Source: Candidatus Bathyarchaeota archaeon
Lineage (GTDB): Archaea; Thermoproteota; Bathyarchaeia; Bathyarchaeales; UBA233
Direction of reading: 5' to 3'
DNA: 34,983 nt
Assembly (NCBI GenBank): GCA_004376975.1
Contig: SOJA01000203.1
Location: 1-34,983 of the forward strand
In this document: piece by piece, positions 25,314-33,764 of the stretch
Layout: every line of letters begins with the position of its first letter
Numbering within the stretch: the stretch's first letter is position 1
Notes under the pieces: generated by a model
What the model saw: only the letters and a program-made list of their open reading frames with translations
Database searches by the model: none
What the model was told of the DNA's origin: nothing
Translations under genes and position numbers: made by a program

Positions 25314-25765
25314 CAAATCTTAAAAGCCAGAGGCGTCTGGCAGCACAGATACTGAAAGTTGGACAGAATCGAGTATGGATAAATCCTGAACGGATAGATG
25401 ATGTAGAAGTAGCTATAACCAGAGAGGAAATCCGGAAACTAATTCATGAAGGTGTTGTTAAACGGTTACCAGAAAAAGGTGTAAGCCGCGTAAGAGCACG
25501 CATTCTGCATGAAAAGAAAAAGAAGGGACGAAGACGTGGACCCGGCAGCAGAGGCAGTTCAGCCCACGCAAAAATCTCCAAGAAAAAAGCCTGGATGAAC
25601 AAGATTCGAGCCTTAAGAAGGAGACTCCGTGAACTAAAAGCCAACAGAACAATCACTGAAAACGCGTATCGGAGAATGTATAATATCGCAAGTAGCGGAA
25701 GGTTTGTATCCATTGCCGACATGGAGCGATACTTGAAGACGCATGAACTCTGGAGGAAACATTGA
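25310..25765 (+). CDS. rpl19e: 50S ribosomal protein L19e
   Basis: Archaeal/eukaryotic large-subunit protein with long helices that reach across subunits; 151 residues. Marks are [58 protein letters not shown] and [19 protein letters not shown] overlap with rpl32e; the TGA overlaps the rpl18 ATG by one base. Confidence 0.95.
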   Translation: MTNLKSQRRLAAQILKVGQNRVWINPERIDDVEVAITREEIRKLIHEGVVKRLPEKGVSRVRARILHEKKKKGRRRGPGSRGSSAHAKISKKKAWMNKIRALRRRLRELKANRTITENAYRRMYNIASSGRFVSIADMERYLKTHELWRKH

Positions 25766-26367
25766 TGGCGAAAGGTCCACGTTATTGTGTTCCATTCCGA
25801 AGAAGAAGAAAAGGAAAAACAGATTACCACGCAAGAAAAGCATTGTTGCTGTCCGGAAAACCACGCTTAGTAACCCGCAACTCACTCAAGAGCATAACTG
25901 TCCAAATAATTGTGGCTAAACCTCAAGGAGATGAGGTGATAGCTTCAGCACATAGCAAGGAGTTAAGTAGACACTACGGGTGGAAAGCTCCGACAGGAAA
26001 CATTCCGGCATCCTACTTAACCGGTCTTCTTTGCGGGTTGAAAGCTAAGGCAAAAGGTGTAGAGGAAGCAGTCTTAGACATAGGATTGAGTCCCCCTACA
26101 AAGAACGGAGTTTTTGCAGCGTTAAAGGGTGTTCTAGACGCTGGAGTGAATGTGCCACATGATGAAGAGATCCTCCCAGATGAAGAAAGAATAAAAGGCG
26201 AGCACATTGCAAAGTATGCGGAAATTCTAGCCTCTAATCCTGAAGAATATCAGAGTAGATTCTCGAAATACTTGAAGCAAAAGCTTCACCCAGAAAAATT
26301 CCCTAAACATTTTGCAAAAGTTGAAAAGGAGATAACTACATCGCTCAACGGAGGTAAAAAGACTTGA
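25765..26367 (+). CDS. rpl18: 50S ribosomal protein L18
   Basis: 5S rRNA-binding protein of the archaeal L18/eukaryotic L5 type, 200 residues. Marks are [61 protein letters not shown] and [23 protein letters not shown]. The ATG at 25765 is eight bases after GGAGG; the TTG one codon earlier is less likely. The C-terminus is extended relative to bacterial L18, as usual in archaea. Confidence 0.95.
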   Translation: MAKGPRYCVPFRRRRKGKTDYHARKALLLSGKPRLVTRNSLKSITVQIIVAKPQGDEVIASAHSKELSRHYGWKAPTGNIPASYLTGLLCGLKAKAKGVEEAVLDIGLSPPTKNGVFAALKGVLDAGVNVPHDEEILPDEERIKGEHIAKYAEILASNPEEYQSRFSKYLKQKLHPEKFPKHFAKVEKEITTSLNGGKKT

Positions 26368-27020
26368 GACGTCGTAGAAGAAAGTATTCACGAAGGAAAT
26401 CAGTAAACCTTGAGGAATGGATTCCCAGAACACCTCTTGGCAAGATAATCAAAGAAGGTAGAATTGCATCCATTGAAGAGATTTTTATGGAAGGCTTAAG
26501 GATACGTGAACCGCAAATTGTTGATGCTTTACTTCCAGATCTTCAAGAAGAGGTCATAGACATAAATCTGGTTCAAAAGCAAACGGATGCTGGTGAAAAA
26601 TCAAGGTTCAAGGCAATAGTCGCAGTTGGAAACAGGGACGGCTACATTGGATTAGGGTCTGGAAAAACAGGACAGGTACGGGCAGCCATAGAAAAGGCTG
26701 CAGTGGATGCGCGTCTAAACATAATTCCAGTTAGGAGGGGCTGTGGCAGCTGGGAATGCAGATGTGGAAAAGCACATTCAGTGCAGTTTCAAGTTGAAGG
26801 TAAATGTGGTGGCGTAAAAATCGTTGTTCTCCCTGGCCCGAGAGGTTTAGGTCTTGTAGCAAACGAAGTGGCAAGAGTCATCCTTGGACTCGCGGGTATA
26901 AAAGACTGTTGGACAAGAAGTTACGGCTCAACGAGGACTGTTCCATCTTTTGCATACGCCGTTTTCGACGCGCTAAAGAGAACTTACAGTCTTATAACTC
27001 CAGCGGATTGGGTGAGGTAA
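26364..27020 (+). CDS. rps5: 30S ribosomal protein S5
   Basis: Small-subunit accuracy protein, 218 residues. The double-stranded RNA-binding part reads [21 protein letters not shown] and [21 protein letters not shown]. The archaeal signature [17 protein letters not shown] follows, then [22 protein letters not shown]. The start is a TTG overlapping the rpl18 stop, preceded by GGAGGT. The N-terminus is Arg-rich ([12 protein letters not shown]). Confidence 0.96.
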   Translation: MRRRRRKYSRRKSVNLEEWIPRTPLGKIIKEGRIASIEEIFMEGLRIREPQIVDALLPDLQEEVIDINLVQKQTDAGEKSRFKAIVAVGNRDGYIGLGSGKTGQVRAAIEKAAVDARLNIIPVRRGCGSWECRCGKAHSVQFQVEGKCGGVKIVVLPGPRGLGLVANEVARVILGLAGIKDCWTRSYGSTRTVPSFAYAVFDALKRTYSLITPADWVR

Positions 27021-27509
27021 GTGGTTGATAAGGCGAAAGAACGTAGATGCATAGTGGCCGTGAGAATCCGCGGTGTAATCAGGGCTTCACGTAAAGCCAG
27101 GGAAACCCTTCAAATGCTTAACTTGAAACGGAACAACTATGCGGTTCTAATTGATAACCGTCCCGCTTTCATTGGAATGTTAAAAACGGCGCAGAACTTT
27201 GTCACTTGGGGTGAAGCTTCAAAGGAAATTGTAGGCATGATAATAAATAAAAGGGGAAGACTTGCTGGGAACAAGAAGCTAACAGATGAATATGCCCAAA
27301 AAAGCGGTTACAAATCCATGGAAGAGCTTACAGAAACGATCTTCAACTGCCACATTGAATATTGGAAACTTCCTAGCGTGCAACCTGTCTTCAGGCTGCA
27401 TCCTCCAACTAAGGGCTTCAAAGGAAAGGTGAAAAAAGCCTATGGTATGGGAGGCGAGCTTGGATACCGTGGAGAAAAAATCAATAAACTCATAGAGCGG
27501 ATGACCTGA
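27021..27509 (+). CDS. rpl30: 50S ribosomal protein L30
   Basis: Archaeal L30/eukaryotic L7 type, 162 residues. Marks are IVAVRIRGVIRASRKARETL, MLNLKRNNYAVLIDNRP, NFVTWGEASKEIVGMIINKRGRL in parts, and HPPTKGFKGKVKKAYGMGGELGYRGEKIN in parts. GTG start immediately after the rps5 TAA. It is followed by an 80-base gap, the largest in the cluster, which contains a promoter for the Hsp20-like gene. Confidence 0.94.
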   Translation: MVDKAKERRCIVAVRIRGVIRASRKARETLQMLNLKRNNYAVLIDNRPAFIGMLKTAQNFVTWGEASKEIVGMIINKRGRLAGNKKLTDEYAQKSGYKSMEELTETIFNCHIEYWKLPSVQPVFRLHPPTKGFKGKVKKAYGMGGELGYRGEKINKLIERMT

Positions 27510-27542
27510 ACTGCGGTTATAAACACTTTTGTTTGCGATACA

Positions 27543-27550
27543 TTTTATAG
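27543..27550 (+). promoter_or_regulatory. Probable internal promoter before the Hsp20-like gene
   Basis: GATACATTTTATAGTCAC contains a TATA-like box in the only sizeable gap of the ribosomal cluster. The expected start is near 27572, followed by AAGGAG (27577-27582) and the TTG start at 27590. This would let the Hsp20-like gene, L15, SecY and later genes be induced independently. Confidence 0.45.
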
Positions 27551-27589
27551 TCACTTTTTAGATGCCATGTTATCCAAGGAGAAGGTAGT

Positions 27590-28048
27590 TTGAGCGCGAA
27601 GTGGCGGAGATACGGAAAACGTTCAAAACGATTTCACATTTCCAGAGATTTCGATACAGTTAAGGATGAAAAAATTACTAGTTCATTCCGAACTAGAAAT
27701 CTGAGAACTAAAAGAGGGACGCACCCCTACAAATATAGCCCTCTTAAGGCTTGTAGACGAAGAAGACGGAAGGATCCTGAACGTCTGGTTGATGTCTTTG
27801 AGGAAAAGGATAAAATAATAGTTGTCGCTGAATTTGCAGGGTTCAAAAAGGAGAACCTGAAAATCCATGTGGAAAATCAACGATTAATCCTGTCTGCTGA
27901 GGCTTCAGATCGGAAATACCGTAAAAGTTTAAGTCTTCCAAAAAGAGTAATTCCAAGCACCATGAGCACATCATATAAGAACGGTGTGCTTGAAATACAA
28001 TTTGACAAATCCTTTGAGAAGAAAGCTATCGACAAGGTAGTTGGCTGA
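27590..28048 (+). CDS. Hsp20/alpha-crystallin family protein with Arg-rich N-terminus
   Basis: A 152-residue protein with an alpha-crystallin domain at about 66-140: LVDVFEEKDKIIVVAEFAGF, KENLKIHVENQRLILSAEA, SLSLPKRVIPSTMS and the family's NGVLEIQFDK. The C-terminal IxI assembly motif is absent. The first 65 residues are not a usual sHSP arm: strongly basic (KWRRYGKRSKRFH, CRRRRRKD with five Arg at 56-60), resembling a nucleic-acid or ribosome-binding segment. Small heat shock proteins hold unfolding proteins without ATP. The TTG start is eight bases after AAGGAG. Its place between L30 and L15, with its own TATA-like box, is unusual and suggests a role at the ribosome or nascent chain (inference). 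Confidence 0.85.
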   Translation: MSAKWRRYGKRSKRFHISRDFDTVKDEKITSSFRTRNLRTKRGTHPYKYSPLKACRRRRRKDPERLVDVFEEKDKIIVVAEFAGFKKENLKIHVENQRLILSAEASDRKYRKSLSLPKRVIPSTMSTSYKNGVLEIQFDKSFEKKAIDKVVG

Positions 28049-28049
28049 A

Positions 28050-28499
28050 ATGCCGCATAAAATTCGAAAGATCAGAAAGCAACGTGGCTCAAGAACTCAT
28101 GGATGGGGTAGAGTGGGGCAACACAGAGCAGGAGGATCAAGAGGGGGACATGGAAAGGCAGGGTTCAAAAAACACAAATGGACGTACGTGATAAAATATG
28201 AACCCGACTACTTCGGAAAAAAAGGTTTTACATCACCTAAAAGTCTAAGAAGAAAAGTGAACATCATAAATGTTGGAGTACTCGACGAAATGGCTGAAAA
28301 GCTCTCAACAAGAAAGGAAACAGGCGAGTTCTTTATAGACTTGGAAAGCCTCGGCTACACAAAAATTCTCGGCACAGGCAACGTTACAAAAACACTAGTT
28401 GTAAAAGTGCCGTCTTGTTCAAAAGTTGCAGCTGAAAAGATAAAAGAAGCTGGCGGACAAATCTTAATAAGATCTGAAGAGCTGAAGAGTAGCGGATAA
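28050..28499 (+). CDS. rpl15: 50S ribosomal protein L15
   Basis: Large-subunit protein, 149 residues, archaeal L15/eukaryotic L27a type. Marks are KIRKIRKQRGSRTHGWGRVGQHR, GGSRGGHGKAGFKKHKWTYV and YEPDYFGKKGFTSP; the end has LDEMAEKLS and KILGTGNVTKTLVVKV. I chose the ATG at 28050, one base after the Hsp20-like stop. The frame is also open from a TTG at 28041 that overlaps that gene. Confidence 0.95.
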   Translation: MPHKIRKIRKQRGSRTHGWGRVGQHRAGGSRGGHGKAGFKKHKWTYVIKYEPDYFGKKGFTSPKSLRRKVNIINVGVLDEMAEKLSTRKETGEFFIDLESLGYTKILGTGNVTKTLVVKVPSCSKVAAEKIKEAGGQILIRSEELKSSG

Positions 28500-28502
28500 C
28501 CT

Positions 28503-29918
28503 ATGGCTGGTAGATTTCTAGGTCTATTCAAACCTATCGCTCGATTTATTCCGGAAATTAAACCTCCGGAGCGGAAAGTAGGATTTAATGAGAAACTCTT
28601 TTGGACGGGACTTGTACTCGTTATCTATTTGGTGATGTCCGAAACTCCATTAGTGGGTTTACCGCCTACAACGCTTCAAGAACTTGGTCCTCTTGCAGTA
28701 ATTTTTGCTTCAAGCCGCGGCCGCCTAACGGAGCTTGGTATAGGTCCAATAGTTACGGCGGGAATAATATTGCAGCTTCTGGTAGGAGCTGACATGGTAG
28801 AAGCTGACATGTCAAGAGCTGAGGATAGAGGCTTATTCACAACAGCCAGCAAAGTCTTCTCCATAATTCTCACAGGAGTTCAAGCATTTGCTTACATAAT
28901 TGGCGGAATGTACGGGACATTGTCAGGGACATCCACTATACTTATTTTTCTGCAGCTTTTAGCATCAGGAATGATTATTCTGATGTTAGATGAGCTTGTA
29001 CAAAAAGGCTGGGGATTCGGCAGCGGAATAAGTCTGTTTATCGTCGCTGGTGTTGCACAGCAAATATTCTGGCAGTGTTTTAGTCCTCCAACTGGTTTGT
29101 TCGTTGGAAGCCTTGCAACCGTGCTAGCTGGCACCGAGTCAATAATGTCCTGGGTATTTGGGAAGGGCGTATATCCATCTCTACTAGGATTCATAGCTAC
29201 AATCGCTGCTTTTCTAGTGATTATGTACATGGAGGGGGTGAGAGTTGAGTTACCCTTATCATATGCTGGTTACAGAGGCTTCAGAAGTCGATATCCAATA
29301 AAACTCTTGTACGTTTCCAATCTTCCAGTAATCTTTGCCTCCGCTCTTTTCGCTAACGTATATCTCTTCTCACAAATTTTCTGGAGCATGAACGGTCAGC
29401 CTCCTCCAGGACGAAACTTTTGGATTGATATTCTGGGACAGTTCAAATGGATTGGAGAAGGCGCCGAAAGCAGCCTTCAACCAGTAGGGGGGCTCGTATA
29501 TTATGTGCTTTCCCCACGTAGTTTTACAGGTGTGATGGCGGATCCTGTGAAGGCTTTTGTCTATCTTGGGATTCTTGTTGCTTTTTCCGTTATTTTCTCG
29601 TTGACATGGCTAGAAGTTGGCGGCTTAGGCCCGTCAACAGTAGCCAAGCAACTTGTAGGTGCTGGTATGATGATTCCGGGGTATAGGCGATCTGGAAAGG
29701 CTGTTGAATCTATTCTTAAACGTTATATTCCAGTAGTCACGATTCTAGGAGGGGTAATTGTAGGGTTGATTGCTGGTGTTTCAGACTTCTTCGGGGTTTT
29801 TGGTTCAGGAATGGGTATCCTGCTTTCTGTGGGCATAGTTTATCAGTATTATGAGATGTTAGTACGGGAAAGAGCCGCTGAAATGTATCCTGCTTTTAGG
29901 AAGGTGTTCGGAGGTTAA
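28503..29918 (+). CDS. secY: Preprotein translocase subunit SecY
   Basis: Membrane channel through which secreted and membrane proteins pass; 471 residues with ten predicted hydrophobic helices. Marks are the N-terminal RFIPEIKPPERKVGFNEKLFW, the plug/TM2 region with LGIGPIVTAGIILQLLVGADM, EGVRVELPLSYAGYRGFRSRYPIKLLYVSNLPVIFA in parts, and the C-terminal VTILGGVIVGLIAGVSDFFGVFGSGMGILL in parts. It lies three bases after L15, its standard neighbour. Adenylate kinase usually follows secY in archaea but is not here. Confidence 0.96.
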   Translation: MAGRFLGLFKPIARFIPEIKPPERKVGFNEKLFWTGLVLVIYLVMSETPLVGLPPTTLQELGPLAVIFASSRGRLTELGIGPIVTAGIILQLLVGADMVEADMSRAEDRGLFTTASKVFSIILTGVQAFAYIIGGMYGTLSGTSTILIFLQLLASGMIILMLDELVQKGWGFGSGISLFIVAGVAQQIFWQCFSPPTGLFVGSLATVLAGTESIMSWVFGKGVYPSLLGFIATIAAFLVIMYMEGVRVELPLSYAGYRGFRSRYPIKLLYVSNLPVIFASALFANVYLFSQIFWSMNGQPPPGRNFWIDILGQFKWIGEGAESSLQPVGGLVYYVLSPRSFTGVMADPVKAFVYLGILVAFSVIFSLTWLEVGGLGPSTVAKQLVGAGMMIPGYRRSGKAVESILKRYIPVVTILGGVIVGLIAGVSDFFGVFGSGMGILLSVGIVYQYYEMLVRERAAEMYPAFRKVFGG

Positions 29919-29921
29919 AAG

Positions 29922-29978
29922 ATGAATAGAACAGTTATAGCCACTATTATAGCAACAAAAACCTTGGAGGGTGTGTAA
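29922..29978 (+). CDS. 18-codon mini-ORF between secY and the EMC3-like gene
   Basis: ATG at 29922 lies seven bases after GGAGG and opens MNRTVIATIIATKTLEGV, ending one base before the next gene's ATG. Many archaea have adenylate kinase in this slot, so this might be a leftover start of that gene or a coupling leader. The peptide itself does not show a P-loop or any motif I recognise. Confidence 0.25.
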   Translation: MNRTVIATIIATKTLEGV

Positions 29979-29979
29979 A

Positions 29980-30474
29980 ATGGATATGTCAGTTTTTTTG
30001 GTTATTCCATTTTCCACTATCTTCATACTGCTATTAGCTGCCACTGTCTCCTTATTAACATCCCTAGCGAATCGCCTTTTAACAAACCCGGAAAAATCTA
30101 AGGCTTGGAGAAAGGAAATTGCTGATTGGAATACGAAATTACGTGAAGCCAAACGTGAAAAAGACAAGAAACGCACAGAGAAACTTATGAAGAAGCAACA
30201 GCACATTCTCCAGCTTCAATCCAAGATGATGTGGCAATCAATGAAAGTGATGGTGCTCTTTATAGTTCCACTCTTCTTAATCTGGCGGTTTTTAGGAGGA
30301 TTCTATACTTCAGCTGAGGGACCGGTTTCCGTTGCTTATTTTCCGGGGATTGGACCAATAATCTCTATTCCGTTGCTTGGCAATATGGTTTCTCTCTTCT
30401 GGTGGTATATGCTGTGTTCTTTCCTTTTCGGAACGCTGTTTTCCCACTTGTTTGGATTAGTACCTATGGAGTGA
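29980..30474 (+). CDS. EMC3/TMCO1-family membrane protein (DUF106)
   Basis: Archaeal member of the Oxa1 superfamily, which helps insert membrane proteins; 164 residues. The layout is a first transmembrane helix (FLVIPFSTIFILLLAATVSLL), a charged coiled coil on the cytoplasmic side (ADWNTKLREAKREKDKKRTEKLMKKQ in parts), then two or more helices (VMVLFIVPLFLIWRFLGGF and MVSLFWWYMLCSFLFGTLF). It directly follows secY in archaea, consistent with a joint role at the translocon. ATG 29980 is nine bases after GGAGG. Confidence 0.85.
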   Translation: MDMSVFLVIPFSTIFILLLAATVSLLTSLANRLLTNPEKSKAWRKEIADWNTKLREAKREKDKKRTEKLMKKQQHILQLQSKMMWQSMKVMVLFIVPLFLIWRFLGGFYTSAEGPVSVAYFPGIGPIISIPLLGNMVSLFWWYMLCSFLFGTLFSHLFGLVPME

Positions 30475-30480
30475 TTAGAA

Positions 30481-30750
30481 ATGCCTAGACCTAGTAGACG
30501 TGTGAGGAGTAAAAAACGTGTGTATAAGACCTTGCCTGGGGGACGTAAGACAATTCATTACAGACGAAGGGTTAGCTTTTCAGTGTGCTGCAGCGTTTGC
30601 GGTCGACCCATGAGTGGAGTCCCACATCTCTCTGTATCGGAGACACGTAAACTGAGCCGTACTCAAAGAAGGGTATGGCGCCCATATGGGGGACAATTAT
30701 GTCCAAAGTGCCTTAAATCTGCCCTAAAGCAAACTGCAAGAACTCTCTAA
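30481..30750 (+). CDS. rpl34e: 50S ribosomal protein L34e
   Basis: Archaeal/eukaryotic zinc-binding protein of 89 residues. Marks are MPRPSRRVRSKKRVYKTLPG, two CxxC pairs (CSVC, CPKC) with an extra preceding Cys, and HLSVSETRKLSRTQRRVWRPYGG. It sits in the usual archaeal order secY-DUF106-L34e-cmk. Confidence 0.95.
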   Translation: MPRPSRRVRSKKRVYKTLPGGRKTIHYRRRVSFSVCCSVCGRPMSGVPHLSVSETRKLSRTQRRVWRPYGGQLCPKCLKSALKQTARTL

Positions 30751-30774
30751 ATCAGATTGAGGTTTTCCAAAATA

Positions 30775-31368
30775 ATGGCTAAAGAATCGGTAGTGATTTG
30801 CATTTGCGGAATGGCTGGAAGCGGAAAAAGCACAATAGCAAAAAGACTAGCTGAAAAATACGGCCTTAAATATTATTCAGGCGGAGACGCATTAAAAGCA
30901 TTCGCGATAGAAGAAGGCTACCCACCTCTGAAACATGGGTGGTGGGAAAGTAAAGAGGGCATGCGCTTCCTGGAAAGAAGAAGCAAAAACCCTAAATTCG
31001 ACCAAACTGTTGATAAAAAATTTCTAGAGCTGGCACTGCAAGGCAACATAGTCCTAGACAGCTGGACTATGCCGTGGCTTCTTCAGAAAGGCTTTAAAAT
31101 ATGGTTAGCAGCGTGTCCAGAGAAAAGAGCAGAGAGAATAGCTGGGAGAGATGGTATGAGCGTTAAAGAAGCTTTAGAGGCATTGGAGGGTAAGGAGGAG
31201 ACGACGAAGGCTATCTTCAAGAAGCTCTACGGCTTTAGTTTAGGAGAAGACTTCACGCCCTTCCACCTAATATTGGATACAAGCAACCTGAACAAGGAGG
31301 AAGTGTTCCGGATTTTATGCATGACACTAGAAAATGTCGTTCTAAAACCCTCCAAGCTCCATGCCTGA
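30775..31368 (+). CDS. cmk: Cytidylate kinase, archaeal type
   Basis: Phosphorylates CMP and dCMP with ATP. The 197-residue product begins with a P-loop (ICGMAGSGKSTIAKRLAEKYG) and YYSGGDALKAFA for the nucleotide monophosphate. NIVLDSWTMPWLL, VWLAACPEKRAERIAGRDG-like lid residues and a C-terminal FHLILDTSNLNKEEV follow. Its place after L34e supports cytidylate kinase over other small P-loop kinases. ATG 30775 is preferred; a TTG at 30757 lacks a binding site. It is the last gene of the cluster; truB and L14e, often next, are absent. Confidence 0.85.
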   Translation: MAKESVVICICGMAGSGKSTIAKRLAEKYGLKYYSGGDALKAFAIEEGYPPLKHGWWESKEGMRFLERRSKNPKFDQTVDKKFLELALQGNIVLDSWTMPWLLQKGFKIWLAACPEKRAERIAGRDGMSVKEALEALEGKEETTKAIFKKLYGFSLGEDFTPFHLILDTSNLNKEEVFRILCMTLENVVLKPSKLHA

Positions 31369-31603
31369 TACTGTATTAACCAACAAGCACTAGGCAATCT
31401 GGGATTTACTAGACCATTCGGATAAATGAAGGATTAATCAAGATATTCCAGCAGACTCCTTTCTTATCTGTGATCATGATGATTAACACTTCTGAGGATT
31501 CTGGGTCGCTTGTTATCTACTGGCTGAAATTCTCCTCGTGTCACCAGGCCTCTTAGGTTTTTCTGTGATTAGTGTCTAATTTCTGTCCAATGAGACAATT
31601 ACC

Positions 31604-31613
31604 TTTTTAATAT
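31604..31613 (+). promoter_or_regulatory. Probable promoter of the first glycosyltransferase gene
   Basis: CCTTTTTAATATTCC is TATA-like with an expected start near 31634, only about four bases before the ATG at 31638. No ribosome binding site is visible, so the mRNA is probably leaderless. The rest of the 269-base gap 31369-31603 shows nothing I can name. Confidence 0.45.
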
Positions 31614-31637
31614 TCCTTCGCACTTTCAAATCTTGAA

Positions 31638-32456
31638 ATGACAAAGAATGAATACTGCGTTTCGGTTGTTATTCGGACGAGAGATATAGAGAAATATTTC
31701 TATGAGCTCTTATGGAAACTTTCTTCTCAGACACTACGTCCCTCAGAACTGGTGATTGTGGATAACTTCTCATCAAAGAAAAAATTGAATGATATGGTTA
31801 ATCTTTTGTTGTTGATTAAGAAGAATTTTTTTGATAAACAAGTTTGTGTGAAGTTGGTTCCGATAACGGACAGGGAGTTTTCGCATGCTTATTCTACAAA
31901 TGTTGGGGTTTTTCTTGCAAGCCACGACCTAGTTTGCATAGTTAATGGGCATTCTTTGCCTATTTCTAATGCATGGCTTGAAAGTGGAGTGGCTCATTTT
32001 AGAAATCTGAAGGTTGCTGGTGTATCAGGATATTCATCTCCTCATGAAGATGGAAGTATCTGGGAGAAGCTTGGGTATGAGTGGGGGTGGAAAAGACCTA
32101 ATGAGCTTAGTGGAAGTTACGTTAGAGATGATTTCTTTTCAACAATAAACTGTGTTCTCAGAAGGTCATTATGGGAAGAATATCCTTTTGACGAGAAACT
32201 GTTCAACAAGATTCCCAACGCAAAAATGTTTGGGGGAGAAGATTACGACTGGGCAATGGAAATGCTTGCCAAAGGCTACAAAATAGTTGTGGAACCGAAA
32301 TTTGATGTTTATCACTCCCATGGAGAAACACTTTCAAAGCTTGTTTCAAAGTATCTTGTTTGGCAGCAGATCAGAAAAAAGGTTAAATCGTTTAGGAGGC
32401 CAAGAAAATCCTACACTAAACTTGGAAGTGTGAAGCCTCTGAACTATGATCTTTAA
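31638..32456 (+). CDS. Family 2 glycosyltransferase lacking the usual DxD
   Basis: GT-A fold enzyme of 272 residues that would transfer a sugar from a nucleotide sugar. Marks are SVVIRTRDIEKYFYELLWKL, ELVIVDNFSSKK and, near the end, GGEDYDWAMEMLAKGYKIVVEP with VYHSHGETL. Where most family 2 enzymes have DAD or a similar metal-binding triad, this has IVNGHSLP. Similar S/N-x-H-S-x-P variants occur in some subgroups (recalled, not checked). There are no membrane segments. Sugar and acceptor are unknown; surface glycan or lipid glycosylation is likely. Confidence 0.85.
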   Translation: MTKNEYCVSVVIRTRDIEKYFYELLWKLSSQTLRPSELVIVDNFSSKKKLNDMVNLLLLIKKNFFDKQVCVKLVPITDREFSHAYSTNVGVFLASHDLVCIVNGHSLPISNAWLESGVAHFRNLKVAGVSGYSSPHEDGSIWEKLGYEWGWKRPNELSGSYVRDDFFSTINCVLRRSLWEEYPFDEKLFNKIPNAKMFGGEDYDWAMEMLAKGYKIVVEPKFDVYHSHGETLSKLVSKYLVWQQIRKKVKSFRRPRKSYTKLGSVKPLNYDL

Positions 32457-32535
32457 TCTTCATGGTAACAAGCTAGATATAATGCGCCGATTTTTTGTAA
32501 TCCTAACTTTGGTGACGATTGGAAAGATTAGAGCA

Positions 32536-33615
32536 TTATTTTGTATGTGGTTCTTCATTTCTTCTGAATGTTACATACCTTTTTTTTAACAGCAGTTTTG
32601 CACTTCTCCAACGTTCCTGCGCAATCTGAAAGTTGCCGATGACACCTCCATGAATGGAGTAGGAAACATAACATAGATATGTGCATCGAGTGCATTCTCT
32701 GTAGGTTTTGCGTAAGTTGTTAAACTTAGGGCTGTTCCATACATTGGACAGGTTGAAGATGGAGGTTACGGGATTGAGGAGGTGGCATCCGGCGACTCTG
32801 CCTAGGTGATCTATGATAAGAAAATTCTGAAGTGCTCGGCATTTCCACAGTCTTTCACCGTCTAAGTATAAACGTCTGATTGCTTCCAGAATCTTGGTTG
32901 TTATAAGAATATTGCTGTTTTTCCTCTTTAGTTCGATTAGGGAGTCACAGAGGTTTATCATAGCTTTCTTGTCAGTTATCTCAAATTCGTCGTTTTTTCT
33001 TCCTATCTTGAAAAGCTGTTCTGAGTTAACTGAAGCATCGTAGGAGTAGAGGGAATACCAGATAGGAATTTCTTTCTTAAGAAAATACTTGGTCAAATCA
33101 ACAACTTCATATAGGTTAAACTGTGAAATCATCGGTGTTACACTTACGTTTATTCCTTCTTGGTGCAGTTTTTCAATGGCTTGCACTGCTTCATGCCATG
33201 AGCCGTTAACGCCCTTTAGGTAATCATTTTTCTTAGGGTTCAAAGTGTCTAGTGATATTGCAACGAAATCTACATTGCGTAGTGCATCAATCTTTTCTAC
33301 AGCCATGCTGCCGTTGTCGTAGACTGTGGTAATAAAAAAACGTGCGGCATAATCTAGGATTTCGCCGATGTCCTCTCTCAGTAGTGGGTTTCCGCCTGAG
33401 AACACTATCTCTACAACGCCGAGGTTCTTAAGAATGTCTAGCCCCGTTTTGATTTCTTCTGTGGAGAGTTCTTTTATATCCTGTTCTCGCCAGACATTAC
33501 ATCCTCTACAACGGTAGTTACATTTTCTTGTTATCATCCACTGAACGTGATAAGGCCTATTAGGTACTAAAGAATGCATGGAGATTCTAGTGGCCTTTTC
33601 AAGAGTTATTACCAA
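32536..33615 (-). CDS. Radical SAM protein with Cys-rich (SPASM-like) C-terminus
   Basis: A 359-residue radical SAM enzyme. CxxxCxxC is RKCNYRCRGCNVW at about 31-40, followed by VFSGGNPLLREDIGEIL (GGNP in place of the common GGEP) and ISLDTLNPKKNDYLKG. The C-terminal third has further Cys (KCRALQNF, GCHLLNP, ECTRCTYLCY), enough for an auxiliary cluster as in SPASM proteins. The substrate is not evident; its neighbours are two glycosyltransferases. The start is a TTG at 33615 behind GGGAAATTCC; an ATG at 33579 just before HSLVPNRPYHVQW is the alternative. Confidence 0.8.
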   Translation of the reverse strand: MVITLEKATRISMHSLVPNRPYHVQWMITRKCNYRCRGCNVWREQDIKELSTEEIKTGLDILKNLGVVEIVFSGGNPLLREDIGEILDYAARFFITTVYDNGSMAVEKIDALRNVDFVAISLDTLNPKKNDYLKGVNGSWHEAVQAIEKLHQEGINVSVTPMISQFNLYEVVDLTKYFLKKEIPIWYSLYSYDASVNSEQLFKIGRKNDEFEITDKKAMINLCDSLIELKRKNSNILITTKILEAIRRLYLDGERLWKCRALQNFLIIDHLGRVAGCHLLNPVTSIFNLSNVWNSPKFNNLRKTYRECTRCTYLCYVSYSIHGGVIGNFQIAQERWRSAKLLLKKRYVTFRRNEEPHTK

Positions 33616-33662
33616 AGGAATTTCCCTTTACATTATCTGTCTTTTAACTGTGATTGAGTAAA

Positions 33663-33702
33663 CTATTTTAAAGTAGCGCAAACCCAACGTAATATTATAT
33701 AT
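33663..33702. promoter_or_regulatory. Divergent promoter region between radical SAM and glycosyltransferase genes
   Basis: Two TATA-like boxes lie back to back. On the minus strand CTACTTTAAAATAG (33672-33663) has an expected start near 33643 for the radical SAM gene. On the plus strand ATATTATATATCGG (33695-33702) has an expected start near 33724 for the glycosyltransferase, with a 40-base leader. Confidence 0.45.
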
Positions 33703-33764
33703 CGGTAAAGTCGGAGAATATCCAGACGTAGAATGTAAGCAGCTACGATTGGGAGAAGACCAAG

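Noticed and set aside
31480..31560. C/D box-like ATGATGA with two CTGA boxes in the gap before the glycosyltransferase
   Set aside because: No C' box between the two D-like boxes and uneven spacing; such short motifs occur by chance.
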